Origin: Lysobacter sp. K5869
GTDB taxonomy: Bacteria > Pseudomonadota > Gammaproteobacteria > Xanthomonadales > Xanthomonadaceae
Assembly (NCBI RefSeq): GCF_018847975.1
Contig: NZ_CP072597.1
Location: 4,689,001 to 4,753,000 of the forward strand
DNA: 64,000 nucleotides
Direction: 5' to 3'
Position 1 is the stretch's first letter. Every line of letters starts with the position of its first letter. The notes under the pieces were generated by a model. That model saw nothing but the letters and a program-made list of their open reading frames with translations. It did no database searches and was not told where the DNA came from. A program made the translations under genes and the position numbers. Below are positions 8,687-17,555 of the stretch, piece after piece.

Positions 8687-9862
8687 ATGAGCGATGTCGT
8701 CATCGTCGGTGCTAAGCGCACCGCCATCGGTTCCTTCCTCGGCCAATTCACCGGCGTCCCGACCCCGACCCTGGGCAGCGCCGCGATTACCGGCGCGCTG
8801 GAACAGGCCGGCGTCGCCGCCGATCAGGTCGACGAAGTCATCATGGGCTGCGTGCTCCCCGCCGGCCTGGGCCAGGCGCCCGCGCGCCAGGCCGCGCTCG
8901 GCGCCGGCCTGCCCGCCGCCGCCGGCTGCACCACGATCAACAAGGTCTGCGGTTCGGGCATGAAGGCGATCATGCTCGCCCACGATCTGATCAAGGCCGG
9001 CTCGGCCAAGGTCGTCGTCGCCGGCGGCATGGAGTCGATGACCAACGCCCCGCACCTGCTCAACAACTCGCGCACCGGCATCCGCTACGGCAGCGCCGAG
9101 TTCCTCGACCACATGGCCTGGGACGGCCTGACCAACCCCTACGACGGCAAGGCCATGGGCGTGTTCGGCGACGCCACCTGCGCCAAGTACGGCTACGACC
9201 GCGCGGCCATCGACGCCTACTCCGAAGAGAGCGTCAAGCGCGCGCAGGCCGCGCAATCGGCCGGCCACTTCAAGGATGAAATCGTTTCCGTGACGGTCAA
9301 GGGCCGCAAGGGCGACGTCGTCGTCGACGCCGACGAAGAGCCCGGCAAGATCGACGTGAGCAAGATTCCGGGCCTGCGTCCGGCGTTCGGCAAGGACGGC
9401 GTGCTGACCGCCGCGGCCTCGTCGAAGATCTCCGACGGCGCCGCCGCGACTGCGCTGATGAGCGCCGACGAGGCCGCCGCACGCGGGCTCAAGCCGCTCG
9501 CCCGCATCGTCGCCCACGCCGGCCACGCGCAGGCGCCGGAGTGGTTCACCACGGCGCCGGTGAAAGCGATTTCAAACGTGCTGGAAAAGGCCGGCTGGAC
9601 GGTCGCGGACGTCGATTTGTTCGAGGTCAACGAAGCGTTTTCGGTGGTCGCGATGGCGCCGATGACCGAGCTCGGCATCGGCCACGACAAGCTCAACGTG
9701 CACGGCGGCGCGGTCGCGCTGGGCCATCCGATCGGCGCCAGCGGCGCCCGCCTGGTGGTCACGCTGATCAACGCCCTGCGCATCCGCGGCGGCAAGCGCG
9801 GCGTCGCGTCGCTGTGCATCGGCGGCGGCGAAGCCACCGCGATCGCAATCGAGTTGCTGTAA
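8687..9862 (+). CDS. Acetyl-CoA C-acetyltransferase (thiolase)
   Basis: The 391-residue thiolase II catalyses reversible condensation or cleavage of acetoacetyl-CoA. Catalytic residues are Cys88 in NKVCGSGMKA (acyl carrier), His347 in GHPIGASG and Cys377 in SLCIGGGEA; the substrate-loop NEAF motif precedes His347. Length matches biosynthetic/degradative acetoacetyl-CoA thiolases. I chose the ATG at 8687 because GGAG lies just upstream and the VIVGAKRTAIG N-terminus is that of the family; the open frame upstream is Pro/Arg-rich noise. It may process acetoacetyl-CoA from acetoacetate released by the HMG-CoA lyase, or supply polyhydroxybutyrate-type pathways. Confidence 0.92.
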   Translation: MSDVVIVGAKRTAIGSFLGQFTGVPTPTLGSAAITGALEQAGVAADQVDEVIMGCVLPAGLGQAPARQAALGAGLPAAAGCTTINKVCGSGMKAIMLAHDLIKAGSAKVVVAGGMESMTNAPHLLNNSRTGIRYGSAEFLDHMAWDGLTNPYDGKAMGVFGDATCAKYGYDRAAIDAYSEESVKRAQAAQSAGHFKDEIVSVTVKGRKGDVVVDADEEPGKIDVSKIPGLRPAFGKDGVLTAAASSKISDGAAATALMSADEAAARGLKPLARIVAHAGHAQAPEWFTTAPVKAISNVLEKAGWTVADVDLFEVNEAFSVVAMAPMTELGIGHDKLNVHGGAVALGHPIGASGARLVVTLINALRIRGGKRGVASLCIGGGEATAIAIELL

Positions 9863-9903
9863 AAAGTTAAAAACGCGTTGCACAAAAAAAACCGGCATGC
9901 CGC

Positions 9904-9936
9904 TTGACACACGTCACCGGCTTGTCATCATGTTAT
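9904..9936 (+). promoter_or_regulatory. Candidate promoter of first Ala-rich lipoprotein
   Basis: A consensus -35 TTGACA (9904-9909) lies in an AT-rich gap about 75 bp before the lipoprotein ATG. The -10 is ambiguous: TCATGT gives an 18-bp spacer, while the better TGTTAT (9931-9936) gives 21 bp. Confidence 0.45.
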
Positions 9937-9984
9937 CGGCGCGCTTTTGCGCGTTGCCTAACTAAACGACGAGGAATCCGAATC

Positions 9985-10362
9985 ATGAACTTCAACAAGG
10001 CGCTGATCGCCCTGGCTCTGGGCCTGGCCCTGGCCGCTTGCTCGAACCAGAAGCAGGCCGAAACTGCCTCCGCCGACGCCGCCGCTGCTTCGACCGAAGC
10101 CCAGGCCGCTGCTGACACCGCCGCCGCCGCTGGCGACGCCGCCACCGCCGACGCCGCCGCTGCTTCGGCCGACGCCGCTGCCACCGCCGCCGACGCCGCC
10201 GCCACCTCGGCCGACGCCGCTGCCAACGCTGCGACCCCGGCCGCTGCCGACGCCGCCGCCGACGCCGCCAAGGGCGCTGCCGACGCCGCCGGCGCTGCCG
10301 CCGACGCCGCCAAGGACGCTGCCGCTCCGGCGGAAGCGGCTAAGGAAGAAGCGAAGAAGTAA
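9985..10362 (+). CDS. Alanine-rich lipoprotein (paralogue 1)
   Basis: The 125-residue protein starts with a lipoprotein signal peptide whose lipobox LAAC places the lipidated Cys at about residue 17. The mature part is almost entirely repeats of Ala-Ala-Asp/Ala-Ala-Ser with scattered Lys/Glu, expected to form one long helix or coiled coil, and ends in KEEAKK. The start is fixed by GAGGAA eight bases upstream and by the lipobox; a longer in-frame start would bury the signal peptide. Strong flanking signals (TTGACA box, intrinsic terminator) suggest a highly expressed single-gene unit. By shape it resembles Braun-type outer-membrane lipoproteins, including a C-terminal Lys, but no homology is claimed. 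Confidence 0.88.
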   Translation: MNFNKALIALALGLALAACSNQKQAETASADAAAASTEAQAAADTAAAAGDAATADAAAASADAAATAADAAATSADAAANAATPAAADAAADAAKGAADAAGAAADAAKDAAAPAEAAKEEAKK

Positions 10363-10413
10363 TATCGCGCAAGCGATACTGCTAGTTCCGACGCGGGATC
10401 CGCGTCGAACGGG

Positions 10414-10441
10414 AAAGCCGCCGGTTCTCCGGCGGCTTTTT
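10414..10441 (+). terminator. Intrinsic terminator
   Basis: AAAGCCGCCGG and CCGGCGGCTTT form an 11-bp stem around TTCT, followed by T. It ends the first Ala-rich lipoprotein transcript. Confidence 0.92.
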
Positions 10442-10553
10442 CCGTAAGGTCAGTGAACGATCGAAGCCGGCTTGCCGGACCGCTGCGAGCACTGGCGTTG
10501 CCTGACAAGCTTTACCCAGCATTTTTCTCAGACAACTCCTCAGGAGACAGCTC

Positions 10554-10994
10554 ATGAAGACCCATCTCTACGTCCTGCTCGCCGCTGCCGTTCTGGCTCT
10601 GTCGGCTTGCGCCCAGAAGACCGAAGAAGCCAAGGACGCCGCTGCCGAAGCCTCGGCCGCCGCCGAACAGGCCGGTGCCGACGCCGCCAAGGCCGCTGAT
10701 TCGGCCGGCGCCGCCGTCGCCGAAGGCGCCAACGCCGCTGGCGCTGCCGCTTCCGACGCCGCCAACGCCGCTGCCGGCGCTGCCACCGACGCCGCCGCCG
10801 CCGCTGGCGACGCCGCTGCCAAGGCCGGCGACGCCGCCGCCGCCGCTGCCGACACCGCCGCTGCCGGCGCTGCCGACGCCGCTGCCAAGGCCGCGACCGC
10901 TGCCGCCGACGGCGCGCAGAAGGTTGCCGACAAGGCCGGCGCCGCTGCCGACGCCGCGAAGGACGCCGCCAAGAAGGAAGAAGCCAAGCACTAA
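10554..10994 (+). CDS. Alanine-rich lipoprotein (paralogue 2)
   Basis: A 146-residue relative of the preceding gene: signal peptide with lipobox LSAC (lipidated Cys near residue 19), then an Ala/Asp/Lys low-complexity helix ending in KKEEAKH. GGAGAC precedes the ATG. The two mature regions share composition and the AADA-type repeat but differ in length and C-terminus (Lys in paralogue 1, His here). Each gene has its own terminator, so they are probably transcribed separately. Likely outer-membrane anchored; function unknown. Confidence 0.88.
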   Translation: MKTHLYVLLAAAVLALSACAQKTEEAKDAAAEASAAAEQAGADAAKAADSAGAAVAEGANAAGAAASDAANAAAGAATDAAAAAGDAAAKAGDAAAAAADTAAAGAADAAAKAATAAADGAQKVADKAGAAADAAKDAAKKEEAKH

Positions 10995-11016
10995 TCCGCT
11001 TGCGCTTTCGTTCGCT

Positions 11017-11048
11017 GAAAGGCCCGCCTCGCGCGGGCCTTTCTTTTT
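11017..11048 (+). terminator. Intrinsic terminator
   Basis: GAAAGGCCCGC pairs with GCGGGCCTTTC around a CTCGC loop and is followed by five T. It ends the second Ala-rich lipoprotein transcript. Confidence 0.93.
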
Positions 11049-11465
11049 GCGCGTCTTTTTTGCGCGCAGAGCCATTCCGCCCGGCGAAGGTTTCGGTTTC
11101 GCGCCGTGCGCGGACCGGCACGCAAACCTCGGCTCGCGACGCCGCCGCGCTGTCGCGCGAGCGCATTCGGCCCGGCCCTCGCGATTGGGAACATCGCCGC
11201 GGCCTGAAACAAAACCCTCGGGCCGACGCCGGTCCACGATTCCCTTTCCGACGCGCGACCGCCCGCGCCTTCGCGCGCCACCTGCGCCTCGCCGACAACG
11301 ACCGCCCTCGCCCGCCGACGCCGGGCGCCTCACAAAAACCAAGCGCGCATGTCGCAATCCGTGCGCATACGCCAGCGTTCGCTGCGCGCGCGGCCGTCCA
11401 AGTCATTGGCCCGCGCAGGCGCTTTGTGTTTTGATGCCGCGTCTCCCGCTTCCGGCCGTTCGGCA
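11049..11465. other. Intergenic region before liuB
   Basis: About 400 bp of GC-rich sequence with no recognisable gene. Reading frames on both strands are Arg/Pro/Ala-rich and unlike proteins. It presumably carries the liuB promoter; I see no clear -35/-10 pair. Confidence 0.4.
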
Positions 11466-13076
11466 ATGCCCGCGATCACCTCCCAGCTCGACCCGCGCTC
11501 GCAGGACTTCCGCGACAACGTCGCCTACCACCGCGCGCTGGTCGAAGAGCTCGACGCGCGGCTGGCGCGCGCGGCCAACGGCGGCGGCGACAAGGCCCGC
11601 GCCAAGCACACCGAACGCGGCAAGCTGCTCGCGCGCGACCGCATCGCCGCCCTGCTCGACCCCGGCTCGCCGTTCCTCGAAATCGCGCCGCTCGCCGCCG
11701 AAGGCATGTACGACGATGCCGCGCCCGCCGCGGGCATGGTCGCCGGCATCGGCCGCGTGCAGGGCCAGGAAGTGGTGATCGTCGCCAACGACGCCACCGT
11801 CAAGGGCGGCACCTACTTCCCGATGACGGTGAAAAAGCATCTGCGCGCGCAGGAGATCGCGCGCGAGAACCGCCTGCCCTGCGTGTATCTGGTCGACTCC
11901 GGCGGCGCGTTCCTGCCGCTGCAGGACGAAGTCTTCCCGGACAAGGAACACTTCGGCCGCATCTTCTACAACCAGGCGCGGCTGAGCGCGGAGAACATCC
12001 CGCAGGTCGCCGTGGTCATGGGCAGCTGCACCGCCGGCGGCGCGTACGTGCCGGCGATGTGCGACGAGTCGGTGATCGTCAAGGAACAAGGCACGATCTT
12101 CCTCGGCGGCCCGCCGCTGGTGAAGGCCGCCACCGGCGAAGTGGTCGACGCCGAAGCGCTCGGCGGCGCCGACGTGCACACCTCGGTCTCGGGCGTGGCC
12201 GATCATTTCGCCAACGACGACCGCCACGCGCTGCAGATCGCGCGCGACATCGTCGCCACGTTCAACCGCAAGAAGAGCCTGCCGGTCGCGGCGCAGCCCG
12301 CGCGCGAGCCGCTGTACCCGGCCGAAGAGCTGTACGGCATCGTGCCCAAGGACACGCGCAAGCCCTTCGACATCCGCGAGGCGATCGCGCGCATCACCGA
12401 CGGCAGCGAACTGCAGGAATTCAAGGCGCGCTACGGCAAGACCTTGGTCACCGGTTTCGCCCACCTGCACGGCTATCCGGTCGGCATCGTCGCCAACAAC
12501 GGCATCCTGTTCGCCGAGAGCGCGCTCAAGGGCGCGCACTTCATCGAACTGTGCAACCAGCGCGGCATCCCGCTGGTGTTCCTGCAGAACATCACCGGCT
12601 TCATGGTCGGCAAGAAGTACGAGAACGCCGGCATCGCCAAGGACGGGGCCAAGATGGTCACCGCGGTGGCGTGCTCGCACGTGCCCAAGTTCACCGTGGT
12701 GATCGGCGGCAGCTTCGGCGCCGGTAACTACGCCATGTGCGGCCGCGCCTACGGCGCGCGCTTCCTGTGGATGTGGCCGAACGCGCGCATCAGCGTGATG
12801 GGCGGCGAACAGGCCGCCTCGGTGCTCGCCACGGTGCGCCGCGACGGCATCGAGGCCCAGGGCAAGACTTGGTCGGCCGAGGAAGAAGAGACCTTCAAGT
12901 CGCCGATCCGCGAACAGTACGAGAGCCAGGGCAACCCCTACTACGCCACCGCGCGGCTGTGGGACGACGGCATCATCGACCCGGCCGACACCCGCCGCGT
13001 GCTCGGCCTGGGCCTGTCGGCCAGCCTCAACGCGCCGATCGAGGACCGCACCCGCTTCGGCGTGTTCCGCATGTAA
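11466..13076 (+). CDS. liuB: 3-Methylcrotonyl-CoA carboxylase, beta (carboxyltransferase) subunit
   Basis: This 536-residue carboxyltransferase moves CO2 from biotin to 3-methylcrotonyl-CoA. It has the acyl-CoA carboxylase beta architecture: an N-terminal crotonase-like half with [12 protein letters not shown] and [14 protein letters not shown], and a C-terminal half with [15 protein letters not shown] and [14 protein letters not shown]. The phrase [12 protein letters not shown] and the QDEVFPD segment are those of MCC rather than propionyl-CoA carboxylase. The ATG at 11466 is chosen because [12 protein letters not shown] matches the family N-terminus; upstream in-frame sequence does not. Its alpha partner is at 24.0 kb, not adjacent as in many liu operons. 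A geranyl-CoA carboxylase role is the main alternative. Confidence 0.92.
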   Translation: MPAITSQLDPRSQDFRDNVAYHRALVEELDARLARAANGGGDKARAKHTERGKLLARDRIAALLDPGSPFLEIAPLAAEGMYDDAAPAAGMVAGIGRVQGQEVVIVANDATVKGGTYFPMTVKKHLRAQEIARENRLPCVYLVDSGGAFLPLQDEVFPDKEHFGRIFYNQARLSAENIPQVAVVMGSCTAGGAYVPAMCDESVIVKEQGTIFLGGPPLVKAATGEVVDAEALGGADVHTSVSGVADHFANDDRHALQIARDIVATFNRKKSLPVAAQPAREPLYPAEELYGIVPKDTRKPFDIREAIARITDGSELQEFKARYGKTLVTGFAHLHGYPVGIVANNGILFAESALKGAHFIELCNQRGIPLVFLQNITGFMVGKKYENAGIAKDGAKMVTAVACSHVPKFTVVIGGSFGAGNYAMCGRAYGARFLWMWPNARISVMGGEQAASVLATVRRDGIEAQGKTWSAEEEETFKSPIREQYESQGNPYYATARLWDDGIIDPADTRRVLGLGLSASLNAPIEDRTRFGVFRM

Positions 13077-13111
13077 TCTGTGCGCTCCATCGCAAGGGAC
13101 TGTGGCTTCGT

Positions 13112-14803
13112 ATGATCGTCGGCATCGACCTGGGCACCACTCATTCGCTGATCGGCGTGTACGGGTCCGACGGCCCGCGACTGATCCGCAACGCGCTGGG
13201 CGCGCTGCTGACGCCCTCGGCGGTGAGCGTGGGCGACGACGACCGCATCATCGTCGGTCAAGCCGCGCGCGAACGGCTGGTGTCGCACCCGCGCCAGAGC
13301 GTCGCCGCGTTCAAGCGCTGGATGGGCAGCGACCGCGTCACCGTGTTGGGCTCGCACCGTTTCCGGCCTGAAAAACTCTCCGCGCTGGTGCTCAAGTCGC
13401 TGATCGCCGACGCCGAGGCCGACCTCGGCGAACGCGTGCGCGAAGCGGTCATCAGCGTGCCGGCCTACTTCTCCGACAGCCAGCGCAAAGCCACCCGCGT
13501 GGCCGGCGAACTGGCCGGGATCAAGGTCGAGCGGCTCATCAACGAACCCACCGCGGCGGCGCTGGCCTACGGCCTGCAGCAGAGCGACGGCGGCGGCCGC
13601 TACCTGATCTTCGACCTCGGCGGCGGCACCTTCGACGTGTCGATCCTGGAGCTGTTCGACGGGGTCATGGAAGTGCACGCCAGCGCCGGCGACAACTTCC
13701 TCGGCGGCGAGGATTTCTCGCGCGCGCTGCTCGACGGCTTCCTGCGCGAACACGCGCTGTCGGCCAGCGCGCTGTCGCTGAGCGAACTGGCGGTGCTGGA
13801 GCGGCGCATCGAGGCGTTCAAGCAGCAGCTCGCCCAAGGCGGCGAAGCCGCGCTGGAACTCACCCTGGCCGGGCAAGCGCGCGCCTGGCGCCTGGACGAA
13901 GACGGCTTCGCCCGCCTGTGCGAGCCGCTGGTGCAGCGCCTGCGCGCGCCGCTGGAACGGGCGATGCGCGACGCCAAGCTCGCGCCGGGCCAGCTTGATC
14001 AGATCGTCCTGGTCGGCGGCGCCTCGCGCATGCCGCTGTGCGCGCGGCTGGTCTCGCGCATGTTCGGCCGGCTGCCGCTGCGCCATCTCAACCCCGACGA
14101 AGCCATCGCCCACGGCGCCTGCGTCGCCGCCGGGATGAAGGCGCGCAACGAAGCGCTGGAAGAGATCGTGCTGACCGACGTGTGTCCGCACAGCCTGGGC
14201 GTGAGCACCGGTCAGGAACTCGACGGGCGTTTCGTCAGCGGTTTGTTCTCGCCGATCATCCATCGCAACAGCACCGTGCCGGTGAGCCGGGTCGAGCGCT
14301 ATTACCCGGTGCACGACAGCCAGCGCACGGTCGAAATCGAGATCTACCAGGGCGAGAGCCCGCGCGTGGAGAACAACGTGCGGCTCGGCGCGGTGTCGGT
14401 GGAACTGCCGGCCAAGGCGCGCCACGACAATCCGATCGAAGTGCGCTTCACCTACGACATCAACGGGCTGCTGCAGGTCGAGGCGACCGCGGTGGCGACC
14501 GGGCTGCGGCGCGAAGTGGTGCTGGAGAAGAATCCCGGCGTGCTCAGCGCGGAGGAAATCCGCGAACGGCTGGCGGCGCTGGCCTCGCTCAAGGTGCATC
14601 CGCGCGAGCAGCAGGAGAATCTGGCGCTGATCGCGCGCGCCGAGCGCCTGTACGAAGAACTGCTGTGGGCGCGCTCGGAGCTGCAGTCGGCGCTGGTGCA
14701 GTTCCGCGGCGCGCTCGACCAGCAGGATCCGGCCGTCATCGCCGAGCATCGCAGCCAGTTCCAGCGTTTCCTCGACACGGTCGAAGCCCAGTCCGGCGTA
14801 TGA
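13112..14803 (+). CDS. hscC: HscC-type Hsp70 chaperone
   Basis: The 563-residue DnaK-family ATPase has a nucleotide-binding domain (1 to about 370: IVGIDLGTTHSLIGVY, INEPTAAALAYGLQ, IFDLGGGTFDVSIL, LVGGASRMP) and a substrate-binding domain, but a short C-terminal lid. Size and the HPRQSVAAFKRWMG insert fit HscC rather than DnaK or HscA. E. coli HscC works with dedicated J proteins and can modulate sigma-70; here two J-like genes follow directly with overlapping or near-overlapping starts, so the three form one chaperone operon. The ATG at 13112 gives the canonical family start. It lies 35 bp after liuB and may be partly co-transcribed with it. Confidence 0.92.
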   Translation: MIVGIDLGTTHSLIGVYGSDGPRLIRNALGALLTPSAVSVGDDDRIIVGQAARERLVSHPRQSVAAFKRWMGSDRVTVLGSHRFRPEKLSALVLKSLIADAEADLGERVREAVISVPAYFSDSQRKATRVAGELAGIKVERLINEPTAAALAYGLQQSDGGGRYLIFDLGGGTFDVSILELFDGVMEVHASAGDNFLGGEDFSRALLDGFLREHALSASALSLSELAVLERRIEAFKQQLAQGGEAALELTLAGQARAWRLDEDGFARLCEPLVQRLRAPLERAMRDAKLAPGQLDQIVLVGGASRMPLCARLVSRMFGRLPLRHLNPDEAIAHGACVAAGMKARNEALEEIVLTDVCPHSLGVSTGQELDGRFVSGLFSPIIHRNSTVPVSRVERYYPVHDSQRTVEIEIYQGESPRVENNVRLGAVSVELPAKARHDNPIEVRFTYDINGLLQVEATAVATGLRREVVLEKNPGVLSAEEIRERLAALASLKVHPREQQENLALIARAERLYEELLWARSELQSALVQFRGALDQQDPAVIAEHRSQFQRFLDTVEAQSGV

Positions 14804-14858
14804 GCGCGCCGCGGCCCCGTCCGGCTGCGCGTGCGCGCCGCGCGCCCGGGTTCGCCGC

Positions 14859-15581
14859 ATGAGCGCGTTCGCGCGCCTCGGGCTCGCGCCCACGCGCGAC
14901 GAGCGCGAGATCAAGCGCGCCTACGCGCGCGAGCTCAAGCGCTGCCGGCCGGATGAGGATCCGCAAGGGTTCCAGGCCTTGAACGAGGCCTACGCCGAGT
15001 GCTTGCGACTGGCGCAAGGCGCCGGCTCCGACGAAGCGCTGAAGGTACAGATCTCCCGCGAACAGCCGCCGCTGGCCGAATCAGAAGCCGCGAGCGGCGA
15101 CGTAAGCGGCCGCACCGACGCCGACATCGCCGCCTTCCTGCACGACTTCGACCTCGCCGCCGAACGGCATCCGACCCGCGACTTGCTGCGCTGGCTCGAA
15201 CAAACGCCGCCGCTGCAATCGCTGGCCCATCGCCGCGAGATCGCCGCGGCCTTGCCGGAGCATCTGCGCCGGCGCCGGCCCTCGCTGTATCTGCAGCAGC
15301 TCAAGGGCGTGCTGGCGTGGTTCGGCTTCGCCCCGTCTTTCGACCCGGACGACGAGCCGCGCGCCTGGGTGCACGCGCTGTACGCGGCCGCGCGCGAACG
15401 CGGGCTGGAACTGGAGCTGGACGAGGAAGAAGAAGAACGACCGCCGCTGCCGTGGCGCGAGCGTTGGCGGCGCGATTGGCGCGACATGATCGGCACCTAC
15501 GTCGCCTGGGGCGTGATCGGCGCGATGGGGCTGGGCCTGCTGCTGGCCGGCCTCGCCAGGTACCTCCGGGGAGACCTATGA
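14859..15581 (+). CDS. J-domain-like membrane protein 1 (HscC partner)
   Basis: The 240-residue protein begins with a short J domain (LGLAPTRDEREIKRAYAREL, then the loop CRPDEDPQGFQALNEAY). The invariant His of the HPD loop is Arg here (RPD, about residue 30). An acidic middle follows and one transmembrane helix closes the C-terminus (about 213-235), so it should be anchored in the inner membrane with the J domain in the cytosol. The gene starts 55 bp after hscC and its stop overlaps the next ATG (ATGA). Context makes it a co-chaperone for the neighbouring HscC; the RPD change means stimulation of ATP hydrolysis cannot be taken for granted. Confidence 0.85.
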   Translation: MSAFARLGLAPTRDEREIKRAYARELKRCRPDEDPQGFQALNEAYAECLRLAQGAGSDEALKVQISREQPPLAESEAASGDVSGRTDADIAAFLHDFDLAAERHPTRDLLRWLEQTPPLQSLAHRREIAAALPEHLRRRRPSLYLQQLKGVLAWFGFAPSFDPDDEPRAWVHALYAAARERGLELELDEEEEERPPLPWRERWRRDWRDMIGTYVAWGVIGAMGLGLLLAGLARYLRGDL

Positions 15582-17272
15582 CACCGCATCAACGCCTCGG
15601 CATCGGCCGCGACGCCGACGAACGCGAGATCAAGCGTGCGTATGCGCGCGAACTCAAGCGCTGCCGGCCGGACGAAAATCCCGAAGGCTTCCAGGTCTTG
15701 CAGGAGGCGTATCGCTACTGCCTGGAGTACGCCACGCAGGTTCGCCTGCAATTCGCCGACGGCGGCGAGGACGAGGACGAGGACGAGGGCTACGCGGACG
15801 ACGACGAAGCCGCCGCGCCGGCGCCGTTCGACGGCGCGGACGATCCGGCCGCCGCGCAACCGCAGGCTTACTCGCGCACCCTCAGCATCGCCGAACTCGC
15901 CGCCGAGCTGGCCGCGAACGAAGACCGCGCGCGCGCCGACGACGACGCGCCGCGAACCGGCGACGCGTCGCCGGATGAGACCGCCTCCTCGCGCCCGCAG
16001 GCGGGCCGCCCGCCCGCAACCGCCTCCGAATCGGCCGCGACCATCCCGCAACTCGCCGCCGAGTTCGCCGCCGAACCCGCGCCCGAGCCGCCGCCGCAAC
16101 TGCACTTCGACGGCGAAGCCTTCCTGCAAGAACTGCTGCAGCGCGGCAGCGACCACGGCCCCACGGCGCTGACGAGCTGGCTGCAAAGCCTGGAGCCGCT
16201 GTATTCGCTCGACCTCAAGCACGCGCTGCGCGCGCCGCTGGCGCAGGTGCTGGCCGAGCTCGAACCGCCGCTGCCGCCCGATGCGCTCGGTGCGATCTTC
16301 GCGTTCTTCGCCCTCGACCAGACTGGCCCGCGCGAGGCGCAGTTGTTCGAGTTCGCCCACCGCGCCCAGGCCCGCGCCGAGGCCGCGCTGGCGTTCGAAC
16401 GCGCGCTGGCGCAGCGCAGCGGCTCGCGCGGCAACGCCACCGAACGCCTGCTGCTGCGCGAACTGCGCGGCCCGGCGTCGCTGCCGCGGCGGCTGTGGAT
16501 CGCGCTGTTTCCCGGCCTGCCCTCGCGGGTCATGAACGTCGCCGGCCATTTGCTCCAGATCGACCGCGAACGCGCGCTGCGCCTTTTCGACCGGGGCAGT
16601 TTCGACTATTGGCGCGCCGTTACCGACCCGGCCCGGATCGCGTGGCCGCGCGTCTTCGTCGCGCTGCTGCGGGTGCTGCTGTATCCGCTGCCGCTCGCGG
16701 TGCTGCTGCACTTCGACGGCAGCCCGGCGATGCTCGCCCGTCTGCCGCAAGTCTGGCTGGTGTTGGGACTGGCGTGGATCGCGAGTTCGCTGATCCGCGC
16801 CGTGTGGCTGCAATGGCGGATCTCGCTGCAGCACGGTCAGCCGACGCCGCTGTGGCGCGATGCGCCGCTGCAGTTGTTCGTCGGCGCCGCGGTCGCGGTG
16901 GCGGTGATCGCGCCGACCTCGTCCCCGTTCGCCGCGTTGATCGCGGTCGGCGCGGGCTGGTTGTGGACGCTCGGACGCGGCCGCGACCGCATCGGCCGCA
17001 CCCTGGCCGCATTCGCCGCCGGTCTGGTGATCTCGGCGAGCGTGCCGTTCGCGATCGACACCGCGCTCGGCTTGCCCGAACGCGCTCCGCCCGATGCCTG
17101 GATGCCGCTGTTCCTGATCGGCGCGGCGGCCGCGCCGGTGCTGCAGGACGTGTACGTCGCCGCCACCTCGCGCATCGGTCTGGCCCAGGCGCGCCTGCAG
17201 GCGCGGCCGCCGTGGGTGGCGCTGGCCGCGGCCGTCGCGGCGATCGTGGCGCGCAACATCTGGGGCGTTTGA
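15578..17272 (+). CDS. J-domain-like membrane protein 2 (HscC partner)
   Basis: The 564-residue protein opens with a J-like domain close to that of the preceding gene (LGIGRDADEREIKRAYAREL, then CRPDENPEGFQVLQEAY), again RPD instead of HPD. An acidic stretch (EDEDEDEGYADDDE, about 66-80) and a low-complexity Ala/Glu/Pro linker lead to a helical middle (about 185-330) and a C-terminal half with roughly four to six hydrophobic segments. It is therefore a larger inner-membrane J-like protein. It overlaps the stop of the first J-like gene by four bases, which implies translational coupling. Duplication followed by C-terminal divergence is the simplest origin of the pair. Confidence 0.85.
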   Translation: MTPHQRLGIGRDADEREIKRAYARELKRCRPDENPEGFQVLQEAYRYCLEYATQVRLQFADGGEDEDEDEGYADDDEAAAPAPFDGADDPAAAQPQAYSRTLSIAELAAELAANEDRARADDDAPRTGDASPDETASSRPQAGRPPATASESAATIPQLAAEFAAEPAPEPPPQLHFDGEAFLQELLQRGSDHGPTALTSWLQSLEPLYSLDLKHALRAPLAQVLAELEPPLPPDALGAIFAFFALDQTGPREAQLFEFAHRAQARAEAALAFERALAQRSGSRGNATERLLLRELRGPASLPRRLWIALFPGLPSRVMNVAGHLLQIDRERALRLFDRGSFDYWRAVTDPARIAWPRVFVALLRVLLYPLPLAVLLHFDGSPAMLARLPQVWLVLGLAWIASSLIRAVWLQWRISLQHGQPTPLWRDAPLQLFVGAAVAVAVIAPTSSPFAALIAVGAGWLWTLGRGRDRIGRTLAAFAAGLVISASVPFAIDTALGLPERAPPDAWMPLFLIGAAAAPVLQDVYVAATSRIGLAQARLQARPPWVALAAAVAAIVARNIWGV

Positions 17273-17555
17273 GCGTTCGCCGACGCCGGCGGTCGCATCG
17301 GCCGGGCGCATTCATCGTCCTGAAAGAAGTGTGAACTAATCATGCTTGCGGGGACGCAGCGTCCGCGCTCGGACATGCGTGAAAACAAGGCCTTTCGCGT
17401 CGGCGCCGTCGCCCGAAAACCTGAACTGGAGTCGCTGTTTTCTGCAACTCGGATTTGGTGAGAAGCGTCACAGTGGGCGCTTCGTATCAGCGTGTTAGGC
17501 TCCAAAGTTCACGCGTGTCATCACCTGATCCCCCGACCTGAGGAAACACCGCGTC

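Noticed and set aside
11466..13076. Geranyl-CoA carboxylase beta subunit
   Set aside because: No acyclic terpene (atu) genes are nearby, and the other leucine-pathway genes are present, so methylcrotonyl-CoA carboxylase is preferred.
15497..17311. 604-codon minus-strand frame over the second J-like gene
   Set aside because: It is Arg/Gln-rich with no motif, while the plus strand has a J domain and membrane segments.
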